Part shown: piece after piece, positions 34,687 through 41,786 of the stretch | Numbering within the stretch: the first letter of the stretch is position 1 | Layout: each line of letters starts with the position of its first letter | Source of the DNA: Candidatus Palauibacter soopunensis | GTDB lineage: Bacteria; Gemmatimonadota; Gemmatimonadetes; Palauibacterales; Palauibacteraceae | NCBI RefSeq assembly: GCF_947581735.1 | Contig: NZ_CANPVT010000007.1 | Coordinates: forward strand, 21,068-85,067 | DNA length: 64,000 nt | Direction: 5' to 3' | Program-made: the position numbers and the translations under genes | The notes under the pieces: generated by a model | Told to the model about the DNA's origin: nothing | Databases searched by the model: none | The model's input: only the letters and a program-made list of their open reading frames with translations

Positions 34687-35853
34687 TCAGGCTCCGTTGT
34701 CCGTTCCCCGGTCCGCCAGATACTCCGCCCACTGCTCCATGAGGACGCAGCGGCGCTCGAAGAGGTCGGAGCGGGCATACGCCGCCTCCGCCTTGTCCCG
34801 GACCGCGTGCGCGAGCGCGGCCTCCATGACCGCGTGGGGCGCGTCGGTGCGCTCCGCCGCCCAGTCCCGGAAGCTCGAACGGAACCCGTGCGGCACGGCC
34901 CCGATGCGAAGCGTCTTCAGCAACCCGCTGAAGTCCATGCTCGTCAGCGTGAGCCCCCTCGCCGACGGAAACACCCACTCCGAGCGGCGGGCGTGCGCAT
35001 TCGCCTCGGCCAGAACCTCGACCGCCCTCCCCGACAGCGGCACCCGGTGCTCCCGGCGGCTCTTCATCCGCTCCGCCGGAATCGTCCACTCCCCGCCTTG
35101 GGTGTCGATCTCGTCCCACCGCGCTCCCCGCACTTCGCCCGACCGGCAGGCCGTCAGGACGAGGAACTCGATGCCCAGCTTGACCGAGAGCCGCGCGTCG
35201 GACCGGCGCACGGTCGCGACCGCGCCCGCGACCTCCTCGTAGGGCAGAGCCTTGTAGTGCTTCTGGATGCGGGGCGGCTTGGGCAGCGCCGCCCCGATGG
35301 CGTCGCCCGCCGGGTTGTCCACCCGGTAGCCCTGCGCGATCGCCCACCGCATCACCGTCGAGATCCGCTGCCGCACCCGCTTGGCCGTCTGGTACTTGTC
35401 GTTCCAGATCGGCATGAGCACGCCCATCACGTCCGCAGACCTGATCCGGTCCACCCGCTTGCCACCGATACCGGGATATGCGTAGGTCCGAAGCGTCGCG
35501 ATCCACTGGCCCGCGTGCCTCTCGGTCCAGTTCGCGCGGTGCATCGCGAACACCTTGGCGGCCGCCTGCTCGAACGTCGGCACCGAACTGCGCCGCTTCG
35601 TCCTCGGATCTTCGCCCGCCCGGGCCACCTTGCGGTTGGCCAGGGCCGCGTCCCGCGCCTCGGCCAGCGTCACGAGGCGGAGCGGACCGAGCCCCAGCTC
35701 CCTGCGCTTGCCGTGGATGAACAGCCGCTGGATCCACTGCTTGTAGCCGGACGGCTTGACGCGCAGCACGAGGCCGTGCTCGTCCCAGTACAGGCCCGGT
35801 TCGTGAACGCTCCGCACGAAGGCGGCGGTGAGTTTCCTGCCGTGTTTGCCCAT
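34687..35853 (-). CDS. int: P4-type tyrosine recombinase (integrase)
   Basis: 388 residues. An N-terminal arm-binding domain of the DUF4102 type (GLYWDEHGLVLRVKPSGYKQWI), a core-binding SAM-like domain, and a catalytic domain with Arg237 (TACRSGEVRG), Lys in MKSRREHRVPLS, His322-x-x-Arg325 (PHGFRSSFRDW), a second His in ALAHAV and the nucleophile Tyr359 (AAYARSD). All key residues are present, so it looks active. Three arm-type motifs lie directly upstream of the ATG, suggesting self-control. It has the same strand as the disrupted receptor and its riboswitch, so read-through from there is possible. Confidence 0.92.
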   Translation of the reverse strand: MGKHGRKLTAAFVRSVHEPGLYWDEHGLVLRVKPSGYKQWIQRLFIHGKRRELGLGPLRLVTLAEARDAALANRKVARAGEDPRTKRRSSVPTFEQAAAKVFAMHRANWTERHAGQWIATLRTYAYPGIGGKRVDRIRSADVMGVLMPIWNDKYQTAKRVRQRISTVMRWAIAQGYRVDNPAGDAIGAALPKPPRIQKHYKALPYEEVAGAVATVRRSDARLSVKLGIEFLVLTACRSGEVRGARWDEIDTQGGEWTIPAERMKSRREHRVPLSGRAVEVLAEANAHARRSEWVFPSARGLTLTSMDFSGLLKTLRIGAVPHGFRSSFRDWAAERTDAPHAVMEAALAHAVRDKAEAAYARSDLFERRCVLMEQWAEYLADRGTDNGA

Positions 35854-35855
35854 CT

Positions 35856-35894
35856 GGTCACCCTTTCGTGGTCACCCCGCCGATCACCCTTTCC
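35856..35894 (+). repeat. Right arm-type recombinase sites (three RTCACCC copies)
   Basis: GGTCACCCTTTC (35856-35867), GGTCACCCC (35870-35878) and GATCACCCTTTCC (35882-35894), spaced 14 and 12 bp, in the same orientation as the two left-end copies. They sit immediately upstream of the integrase ATG, where a bound integrase could also repress its own gene. Confidence 0.7.
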
Positions 35895-35986
35895 GTACTG
35901 GAACACGGTGAACATCCTGACACGGCAGTATAACATAAGTCACTCACATACAACAACTTCACTCTCACTACTGGACTTCCTCGAAC

Positions 35987-36889
35987 CTAGCTGGACGGCG
36001 CGATATAGGATTCCCAGACGCTGAGGAACAGCCGCGTCTCGACCGCATCCGTCCAGCGCCGGCCCGCGTCGATGTTGACGGTGAGCGCGTCGCCGAAGGA
36101 ATACGCGTTGCGGTCGACGACGTTTCCCGACCCGTCCGTCGGATAGTGGAAGCGCGAGTCGTTGTAACGGATGGCGAAGGTCGCGTCGGTGTCCGCGTCC
36201 AGGTTCGCCTGCACGCGCCCCGTTGCCGTCGTCTGCCGGTGCTCGTTGTTGAAGGCGAGGATCCCATCCGTCGCGCTCCCGCCGAGCGAGAAGGCATAGG
36301 AGAGTCCGCCGCCGCCTCCCGAAAGGTCGCCCTGCCAGCGCGTCGTCCCGAAGCTTCCGGTCTGGAACGAGACGCTGCCCCGAGGCGGTCCCGCCCCGCG
36401 GCGCGTGAAGATCTGGATGACCCCGCTCACGGCGTCGGAGCCGTACAGCGCCGAAGCCGGCCCGCGTACGATCTCGATGCGCTCCACGTTGTCGGTGGTC
36501 AGCGATGCGAAGTCGTAGGATCCCCCCGGCTCGTTCACGCGTACGCCGTCGACGAGTACGTGGACGTAGTCCGACTCGCCCCCGCGCAGGAACACGGAGG
36601 TGATGGCGCCGAAGGATCCGTTGCGGGCGACCGCCAGGCCGGCGACGTGCCGGAGCGCGTCGGACACGAACTCGATCCCGGCACGCTCCAGTTCCTCGCC
36701 CTCGATGACCGTCGTGTTGGCGGCCACCGTCCACTCGGGTTCGGCCCAGCGGTGGGCCGTGACGACGAGTCCCTCGAGGCTGATCGGTTCCTGCGCCCGA
36801 AGCGGGGACGCGGCGAGAGCGGCGCAGGCCGCCGCGGCCACGGCGAGTGCGTGAAGGGGGCGCCCGCGCGCCGGATTCACATGTCTCAT
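35987..36889 (-). pseudogene. btuB: N-terminal part of the interrupted BtuB-like TonB-dependent receptor
   Basis: 300 residues as read now. Signal peptide MRHVNPARGRPLHALAVAAA...LRAQ, TonB-box-like LEGLVVTA, complete plug domain (SDALRHVAGLAVARNGSFGA, DNVERIEIVRGPASALYGSDAVSGVI) and the first barrel strands up to RLFLSVWE. Residue 293 is the last from the chromosome; SYIAPSS and the stop are from the element. The product would be a plug with a partial barrel and very likely non-functional. It is preceded by a cobalamin riboswitch, which names the likely ligand as a corrinoid. SD AAGGGAG lies 7 nt before the ATG, inside a hairpin. Confidence 0.9.
36011..36017 (+). repeat. Right attachment core (attR), direct repeat TTCCCAG
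   Basis: Second copy of the 7-bp core, preceded on the element side by ATAGGA and followed by receptor sequence ACGCTGAGG. Receptor codons up to TGG-GAA (36016-36011) are intact; the next codons (TCC TAT ATC) come from the element. Confidence 0.8.
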
Positions 36890-36895
36890 CTCGGT

Positions 36896-36921
36896 TCTCC
36901 CTTCTCTCGCGGAAAGGGAGA
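36896..36921 (-). promoter_or_regulatory. SD-sequestering hairpin of the receptor mRNA
   Basis: In the mRNA, TCTCCCTT (36921-36914) pairs perfectly with AAGGGAGA (36903-36896) over 8 bp around a 10-nt loop. The second arm contains the receptor Shine-Dalgarno, so the hairpin can block translation. It is the likely output stage of the riboswitch. A further stem CACCTCC/GGAGGTG with a GCGG loop lies at 36964-36981. Confidence 0.6.
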
Positions 36922-36998
36922 GGGAGATTTCCGAGGTGTGCCGTGCCCGGAAGACGACCCCCTCACCTCCCCGCGGAGGTGTGTTCTGGGCGCCGGAT

Positions 36999-37171
36999 GG
37001 GCACGTCTCCTGGCTCGAGGCCGCCGGGGGCTCGCCTTCCCGGGACCGCGCGGGTCCCAGTGGCACGTCCGAGTCGGCGTTCCGGGACAATCCCGGACCT
37101 CTCACAGTGGCGGGGCCGCGCCGGATTTACACCGGCTTCCGTGAGCCCCCCCGGCCGATTCTGTCGTGCCC
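36999..37171 (-). ncRNA. Cobalamin (AdoCbl-type) riboswitch
   Basis: Minus-strand landmarks in order: closing stem GGCACG (5' end near 37170), GGAAGCCGGTGTAAATCCGG, GCCACTGTGA, a second GCCACTG, GGGAAGGCG, and the B12 box AGCCAGGAGACGTGCC, whose CGTGCC pairs with the first stem. This set is diagnostic. It lies 110 nt upstream of the receptor ATG with an SD-masking hairpin in between, so corrinoid binding should shut off receptor translation. Confidence 0.92.
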
Positions 37172-37211
37172 CGAGGATGCGCCGAACGCCCCCGCCGGTC
37201 AACTCCCGGCC

Positions 37212-38423
37212 TCAGGAAAGCTCTTCTACCCGGTGGCCGAGTTCGCGGAGCTTGGCCACGATCGTCGCGACGTGGTCGTGGCCGCGCGTCTCGATCGTGA
37301 GTTCGATCCCCACCTTCCCGACCGAGATGTCCCCGAAGGCGCGCGTGTGTTCGATGTGGAGGACGTTCGCCCCCTCGATCGCGACGAGCGCCGTCACCTC
37401 GTTGAGGTAGCCGGGGCGGTCGCGAACGATGACCGCGAGGCGCGCGAGCCGGCCATCGGCCCAGAGAGCGCGGTCGATGACCCGCGACACGAGGTTCATG
37501 TCGATGTTGCCGCCCGACAGGATGCAGACGGTGACATCGGCCGGGCCGAACTCGACCTTCCCCTCGAGGACGGCGGCCACGGACACCGCTCCACCGCCTT
37601 CCACGACGAACCTCTCGGATTCGAGGAGGAAGAAGATCGCGCGGGTGATCTGTTCCTCATCGATGAGGACGACGTCGTCCACCAGCGTCGCCAGGTGAGG
37701 GAAGGCCAGGTCGCCGATCCGCTTCACGGCGATGCCGTCCGCAAGCGTGTCGGAGTTCTCCAGGTGGACGGGCTTCCCGGCGGCCAGCGATTCGCGGGCC
37801 CCGGGCGAGGCCGCGGCCTCCACGCCGATCACGCGCACGTTGGGCCGCTGCGCCTTCACCACGGTTGCGATGCCGGAGACCATCCCGCCCCCTCCGACGG
37901 GGACGATCACCGTCGTGAGGTCCGGCACCTGTTCGAGAATCTCCAGCCCGATCGTCCCCTGGCCCGCCATCACATCGAGATCGTCGAAAGCGTGAACGGG
38001 GGTGAGTCCCTCCTGCCGGGCCAGACGTTCGACGAGCGCCATCCCGTCGGAGAGCGTCTCGCCTGTCTGAATTACGCGGGCGCCGTAGCCGCGCGTGTGG
38101 GCGACCTTGATGAGGGGGGCGTGGACGGGCATCACGATGGTACACGCGATCTTCAGCCGGGAAGCGTGATACGCGAGGGCCTGGGCGTGATTCCCGGCGC
38201 TGGCCGCAACGACACCTCCCTCGCGGGCGGCCGGGCCGAGGCGCAGGAGCTTGTGGAGCGATCCCCGGTCCTTGAACGATCCGGTGCGCTGCCGGAACTC
38301 CGTCTTGAGATGGAAGCGGCCGGCGGCGTGCGCCTCCAGGGCGAAGGACTGCGGGCAGGTGGTCCGCGCCACGCCGGACCGGATCCGTTCGCGGGCCGCG
38401 ACGACGTCTGAATTCCTTAACAT
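37212..38423 (-). CDS. ilvA: Threonine ammonia-lyase with ACT domain
   Basis: 403 residues. Type II PLP enzyme: Lys51 in RTGSFKDRG forms the aldimine, SAGNHAQALAYH and VPVGGGGMVSGI bind phosphate and substrate, and a single C-terminal ACT-like domain (about 328-403, VIVRDRPGYLNEVTALVAIEGANV) matches the catabolic/short regulatory form rather than the long E. coli IlvA. It converts threonine to 2-oxobutyrate and ammonia, feeding isoleucine or propionate metabolism. ATG 38423 is preferred over a TTG at 38432. It starts downstream of the riboswitch region but faces away from it on the same strand, being upstream in reading direction. Confidence 0.9.
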   Translation of the reverse strand: MLRNSDVVAARERIRSGVARTTCPQSFALEAHAAGRFHLKTEFRQRTGSFKDRGSLHKLLRLGPAAREGGVVAASAGNHAQALAYHASRLKIACTIVMPVHAPLIKVAHTRGYGARVIQTGETLSDGMALVERLARQEGLTPVHAFDDLDVMAGQGTIGLEILEQVPDLTTVIVPVGGGGMVSGIATVVKAQRPNVRVIGVEAAASPGARESLAAGKPVHLENSDTLADGIAVKRIGDLAFPHLATLVDDVVLIDEEQITRAIFFLLESERFVVEGGGAVSVAAVLEGKVEFGPADVTVCILSGGNIDMNLVSRVIDRALWADGRLARLAVIVRDRPGYLNEVTALVAIEGANVLHIEHTRAFGDISVGKVGIELTIETRGHDHVATIVAKLRELGHRVEELS

Positions 38424-38468
38424 GGAAATCAAAACCCGGTTGAGGTTGGCGGGGTTCCGCGACGGGCC

Positions 38469-39521
38469 TCAGGACGCGAGACGCCGAAGTTCATCGATGG
38501 CGCCGGCCGCGTCGAGACGGGTCAGGTCGATCGCGTGTCCGTCGTCACTGCCCTGCTCGAGCCACCGGCCCACCATCGCGCTGGGCACCGACTCTCGCGG
38601 CGAAAGCACGGTGGGCGCCCGCAACTCCGCCACGCGCACCGCATAGCAGGCGTCTTCCACGGCCTCCTCCCAAGCACCCTCCACCCACGTGACTCGGCGC
38701 CGCGCGAGCACCTGCCCACGCGCCACCGGCTGGAGCATCCGGTGCGCCTCATCGAGCCCGGGGAGCACGATGAGCCAGGAGTGCGGTGCCGCTTCCGGCT
38801 CCAGCAGGAACCGAAGTTCCTCGAGTTCCTCGATCCAGTCGAGCCGAAGTTGGACCGCCGCGGCCCGCTCGAACTCCAGTCCTTCGGAGGCGGCGTCGCG
38901 TGCCTCCGTGAACCGGTCCATGAGTTCCCAGGCGTAGCCCGGGTCGGCGAGCAGGCGCCCGGCGGCTTCCGCCTGCCGACGATAGGCGTTGAGTCCCGCG
39001 CGGCGCGCGCAGGGCGCGGTGCAGAGGTCCATGTCGAATTGCATGCACGGGCTCCGCGCGGGGTCCGGGCGCACCGATTCGGCGCAACTCCGCAGCCGGA
39101 AGATCTTCTCCACGAGGCGCCGGATGCGCTCGGGCAACTGCCGACTCCAGAAGGGGCCGACGTAGCGGGCCTCGGCCCGGCGCGGCCGGCGCACGACGCG
39201 CAGCCTGGGAAAGGGTTCGTTCCGGCGCAGTTCCAGATACCAGCCGGCGTCGCGCCGCTTGAGCGCCTTGTTGTAGGGCGGACGCTGGCCGAGGATTCGC
39301 TCCGCCTCCATGAGTCGCGCCTCCAGGTCGCTCCCGGTCGGGTGTGCCTCGACGCCCCGGGCGATCCGCAGCATCTCGGCCAGACGCTCGTTCGATGGCC
39401 CGCCCGAGTAGAAGTAGCCCCGCACGCGCCGCCGCAGGTTCACGCTCTTCCCCACGTAGAGGGGATGCCCGTGTGCGTCCACGAAGACATAGACGCCCGG
39501 GGTCGCGGGAAGATCGGGCAC
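38469..39521 (-). CDS. UvrC-like GIY-YIG nuclease lacking the C-terminal half
   Basis: 350 residues. GIY-YIG domain at the start ([31 protein letters not shown]), a UvrC-type linker with [13 protein letters not shown] (four Cys region) and a UVR-like helical segment with [17 protein letters not shown]. The UvrC RNase H and HhH domains are absent, so it resembles Cho-type or free UvrC N-terminal nucleases that make one incision. GTG 39521 is the first start in this frame; the homology starts there, although open frame continues upstream without a clear start. Confidence 0.82.
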   Translation of the reverse strand: MPDLPATPGVYVFVDAHGHPLYVGKSVNLRRRVRGYFYSGGPSNERLAEMLRIARGVEAHPTGSDLEARLMEAERILGQRPPYNKALKRRDAGWYLELRRNEPFPRLRVVRRPRRAEARYVGPFWSRQLPERIRRLVEKIFRLRSCAESVRPDPARSPCMQFDMDLCTAPCARRAGLNAYRRQAEAAGRLLADPGYAWELMDRFTEARDAASEGLEFERAAAVQLRLDWIEELEELRFLLEPEAAPHSWLIVLPGLDEAHRMLQPVARGQVLARRRVTWVEGAWEEAVEDACYAVRVAELRAPTVLSPRESVPSAMVGRWLEQGSDDGHAIDLTRLDAAGAIDELRRLAS

Positions 39522-39681
39522 CCATTCCGGAACCGGCGTCGCGCGCGGGATCGCGAGACCTCCTCTGTCTTCAAACTTCGGTTTCCCGCGGCCCGGCCGG
39601 ACGCGGGACGGGCAATGTTCGCTTCGGGTTTTCTTCGGTCAAGCGGCGGGGCGACGCCGGCCTCGCGTGCGCCGCGCCCGT

Positions 39682-39710
39682 TTGGCCGCGGCGCGCCGGC
39701 CGCGCATATT
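39682..39710 (+). promoter_or_regulatory. Promoter of gmd, leaderless type
   Basis: TTGGCC (39682-39687), a 17-bp spacer and CATATT (39705-39710), ending 8 nt before the ATG at 39719. No Shine-Dalgarno precedes the start. Confidence 0.45.
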
Positions 39711-39718
39711 CGGCCGCC

Positions 39719-40681
39719 ATGATCGCGCTCATCACCGGCATCACGGGACAGGATGGCTCCTACCTGGCCGAGTTCCTGCTCGACAAGGGGTACGAGGTGC
39801 ACGGCGTCGTGCGCCGTTCCTCGGTGGAGAAGTACGACCGCATCTCGCATCTCAGGGACCGGGTCACGCTCCACCAGGCGGACCTGCTCGACCAGTTGTC
39901 GCTCATTCGCGTCCTTGAACGCGTGGAGCCCCGGGAGGTGTACAATCTTGCCGCGCAGTCCTTCGTCCCCACGTCGTGGGATCAGCCCCTGCTCACGGGT
40001 GAGTTCACGGCGTTGGGCGTCACGCGCATGCTCGAGGCGATCCGCGCGGTCGACCACACGATCCGCTTCTACCAGGCCTCGTCCTCTGAGATGTTCGGGA
40101 AGGTGCGGGAGACGCCGCAGAACGAGGACACGCCCTTCTATCCGCGCAGCCCGTACGGCGTCGCGAAGGTGTACGGCCACTTCATCACGGTGAACTACCG
40201 GGAGAGCTACGACCTTTTCGCGACGAGCGGGATCCTCTTCAACCACGAGAGTCCCCGGCGGGGCCGGGAGTTCGTCACGCGCAAGGTGAGTTGGGAGGCG
40301 GCCCGCATCCACCGCGGGCTCGCCGACCGTCTGTCGATCGGGAACCTTAAGGCGGAGCGCGATTGGGGGTTTGCGGGCGACTACGTCGAAGCGATGTGGC
40401 TCATGCTGCGCGCGGAGACGCCGGAAGACTACGTGATCGGAACCGGCGCGACGCACTCCGTCCAACGGCTGATCGAGATTGCCTTCGATGAGATCGGACG
40501 CGACTGGCGCGAGCACGTCGAGCAGGATCCCGCGCTCCTGCGGCCGGCGGAGGTCGAGCGGCTCTGCGCCGATCCGTCGAAGGCGAGGCGGCAACTGGGC
40601 TGGGAGCCGCGAATGTCGTTCGAGGAGATGATCCGCCTCATGGTGCGAACGGACATCGAACGGATCGCCAGGGCCGGCTAA
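39719..40681 (+). CDS. gmd: GDP-mannose 4,6-dehydratase
   Basis: 320 residues. Extended short-chain dehydrogenase: [13 protein letters not shown] at the NADP site, VRRSS, and the catalytic Ser region SSSEMFG with Tyr146-x3-Lys150 ([10 protein letters not shown]). [16 protein letters not shown] is a Gmd hallmark. It makes GDP-4-keto-6-deoxymannose, precursor of GDP-fucose, rhamnose or perosamine for surface glycans. No downstream GDP-fucose synthase or reductase is in this window. It converges with lptG and probably belongs functionally to the envelope gene block. Confidence 0.92.
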   Translation: MIALITGITGQDGSYLAEFLLDKGYEVHGVVRRSSVEKYDRISHLRDRVTLHQADLLDQLSLIRVLERVEPREVYNLAAQSFVPTSWDQPLLTGEFTALGVTRMLEAIRAVDHTIRFYQASSSEMFGKVRETPQNEDTPFYPRSPYGVAKVYGHFITVNYRESYDLFATSGILFNHESPRRGREFVTRKVSWEAARIHRGLADRLSIGNLKAERDWGFAGDYVEAMWLMLRAETPEDYVIGTGATHSVQRLIEIAFDEIGRDWREHVEQDPALLRPAEVERLCADPSKARRQLGWEPRMSFEEMIRLMVRTDIERIARAG

Positions 40682-40705
40682 CTCCGGCCGGCCCCGTACG
40701 GGCTG

Positions 40706-41782
40706 CTAGGTCCGCAGTTTCGCGAAGAGCAGGAGGCCGGCGCCGAAGAAGATGATGTTGGGCAGCCAGGCCGCCGCCGTCGGTGACAGCGCTCCTCCGG
40801 CGCCCATCGCTTCGGCGATGCGGATCAGGGTCAGGAAGAGGATCGTCGTCCCGAGCGCGATTCCGATCGAGGTCGGCGCGCCGCCCCGCTTGTTGCTTTG
40901 CGCAAGCGGTATGCCGAACACGGCGATCACGAGGCAGATGAAGGGGAAGGCGATGCGTAGCGCGCGAGACGTTCTCAGCCCGTTCGTCGTGCCGCCCGAC
41001 CGCTCGACGGATTCGATGAGGCGTCCCAGTTCCGCGTAGCGCATCTCGTCCGGTTCCTTGGGTCTGGCCTGCAGCTCCTCGGGCGTCTCGTCGAGTTGCC
41101 GCACGAACAGTTCGGAAAACTCGAAGGCGGTCTCCTCCTCCGGGCCGCGGAACTCCCGCATCCACCCCTGCTGGAGTACCCAGCGCGAGGACGCCGAGTC
41201 GTACCGCGCGACGTTGGCCGTGATGTGTACGGTGGGGAAGTCGGGTTCCGATCCTCTCCGCTCGATCTGAACGTCGTCCATCCGGCCTTCGCGCGTGTCG
41301 AGCAGTCGCGCCTTGTACACGAGGCCGTCGTCCCCCCGGTAGACGAAGGAGTTCCGGATCGTCTGGCTGCGGGCCTCCTCCTGCTCGAGGACTTCGGCCG
41401 ATTTCCGCGTCGTCACGGCGACGAGTTCCGTGAGGCCGAGCGCGACGAAGCTGAGCAGCGTGGCGCCGCAGAGGATCGGGAGGACGAGCCGGTAGAAGGA
41501 AACGCCGCCCGCCTTGACGGCCGCGACCTCGAAGTGCCGGGACATGGAGGCCACCGTGAACACGGACCCCAGCAGGGCGGCAATCGGAAACCCGAGCAGC
41601 GACTGGTACGGAAACTCGTACACGTAGTGAAGGACGATCTGGGACCAGGTCGACCCCTGGTCGAGGAACCGGTCGAGGTTGTCGGCGATGTCGATGACCA
41701 TGAAGAGGAAGGGCACACCGAGCGCACAGGCCGCGAAGATCCTCAGGAACTGGGAAAGGACGTACCGGTCGAGCAGCTTCAC
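40706..41782 (-). CDS. lptG: Lipopolysaccharide export permease LptG
   Basis: 358 residues, YjgP/YjgQ family. Three N-terminal helices (FLRIFAACALGVPFLFMVIDIAD...), coupling region FEVAAVKAGGVSFYRLVLPIL, a beta-jellyroll periplasmic domain in the middle, then three C-terminal helices. Inner-membrane half of LptB2FGC that extracts LPS. GTG start at 41782 lies 4 bp after the lptF stop, so the two are co-translated. Confidence 0.9.
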   Translation of the reverse strand: MKLLDRYVLSQFLRIFAACALGVPFLFMVIDIADNLDRFLDQGSTWSQIVLHYVYEFPYQSLLGFPIAALLGSVFTVASMSRHFEVAAVKAGGVSFYRLVLPILCGATLLSFVALGLTELVAVTTRKSAEVLEQEEARSQTIRNSFVYRGDDGLVYKARLLDTREGRMDDVQIERRGSEPDFPTVHITANVARYDSASSRWVLQQGWMREFRGPEEETAFEFSELFVRQLDETPEELQARPKEPDEMRYAELGRLIESVERSGGTTNGLRTSRALRIAFPFICLVIAVFGIPLAQSNKRGGAPTSIGIALGTTILFLTLIRIAEAMGAGGALSPTAAAWLPNIIFFGAGLLLFAKLRT

Positions 41783-41786
41783 GGCG

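Larger units (their letters stand above)
30413..36017. mobile_element. 5.6-kb tyrosine-recombinase integrative element inside the receptor gene
   Basis: Bounded by TTCCCAG at 30413-30419 and 36011-36017, one copy being the presumed target core. Contents: HU-family gene, beta-propeller lipoprotein (plus strand); lipoprotein, GIY-YIG protein and P4-type integrase (minus strand). The integrase lies at one end with its promoter side toward that end, as in genomic islands. Removing one repeat plus the interior joins the receptor halves in frame. The end regions are AT-rich relative to the surroundings. There is no plasmid, conjugation or phage structural gene, so it looks like a small integrative or satellite-like element that needs mobilisation by other means. 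Confidence 0.88.

Noticed and set aside
40671-40694. GGGCCGG/CCGGCCC hairpin between gmd and lptG as terminator
   Set aside because: Short stem with a 10-nt loop and no T-tract; common by chance at this GC.
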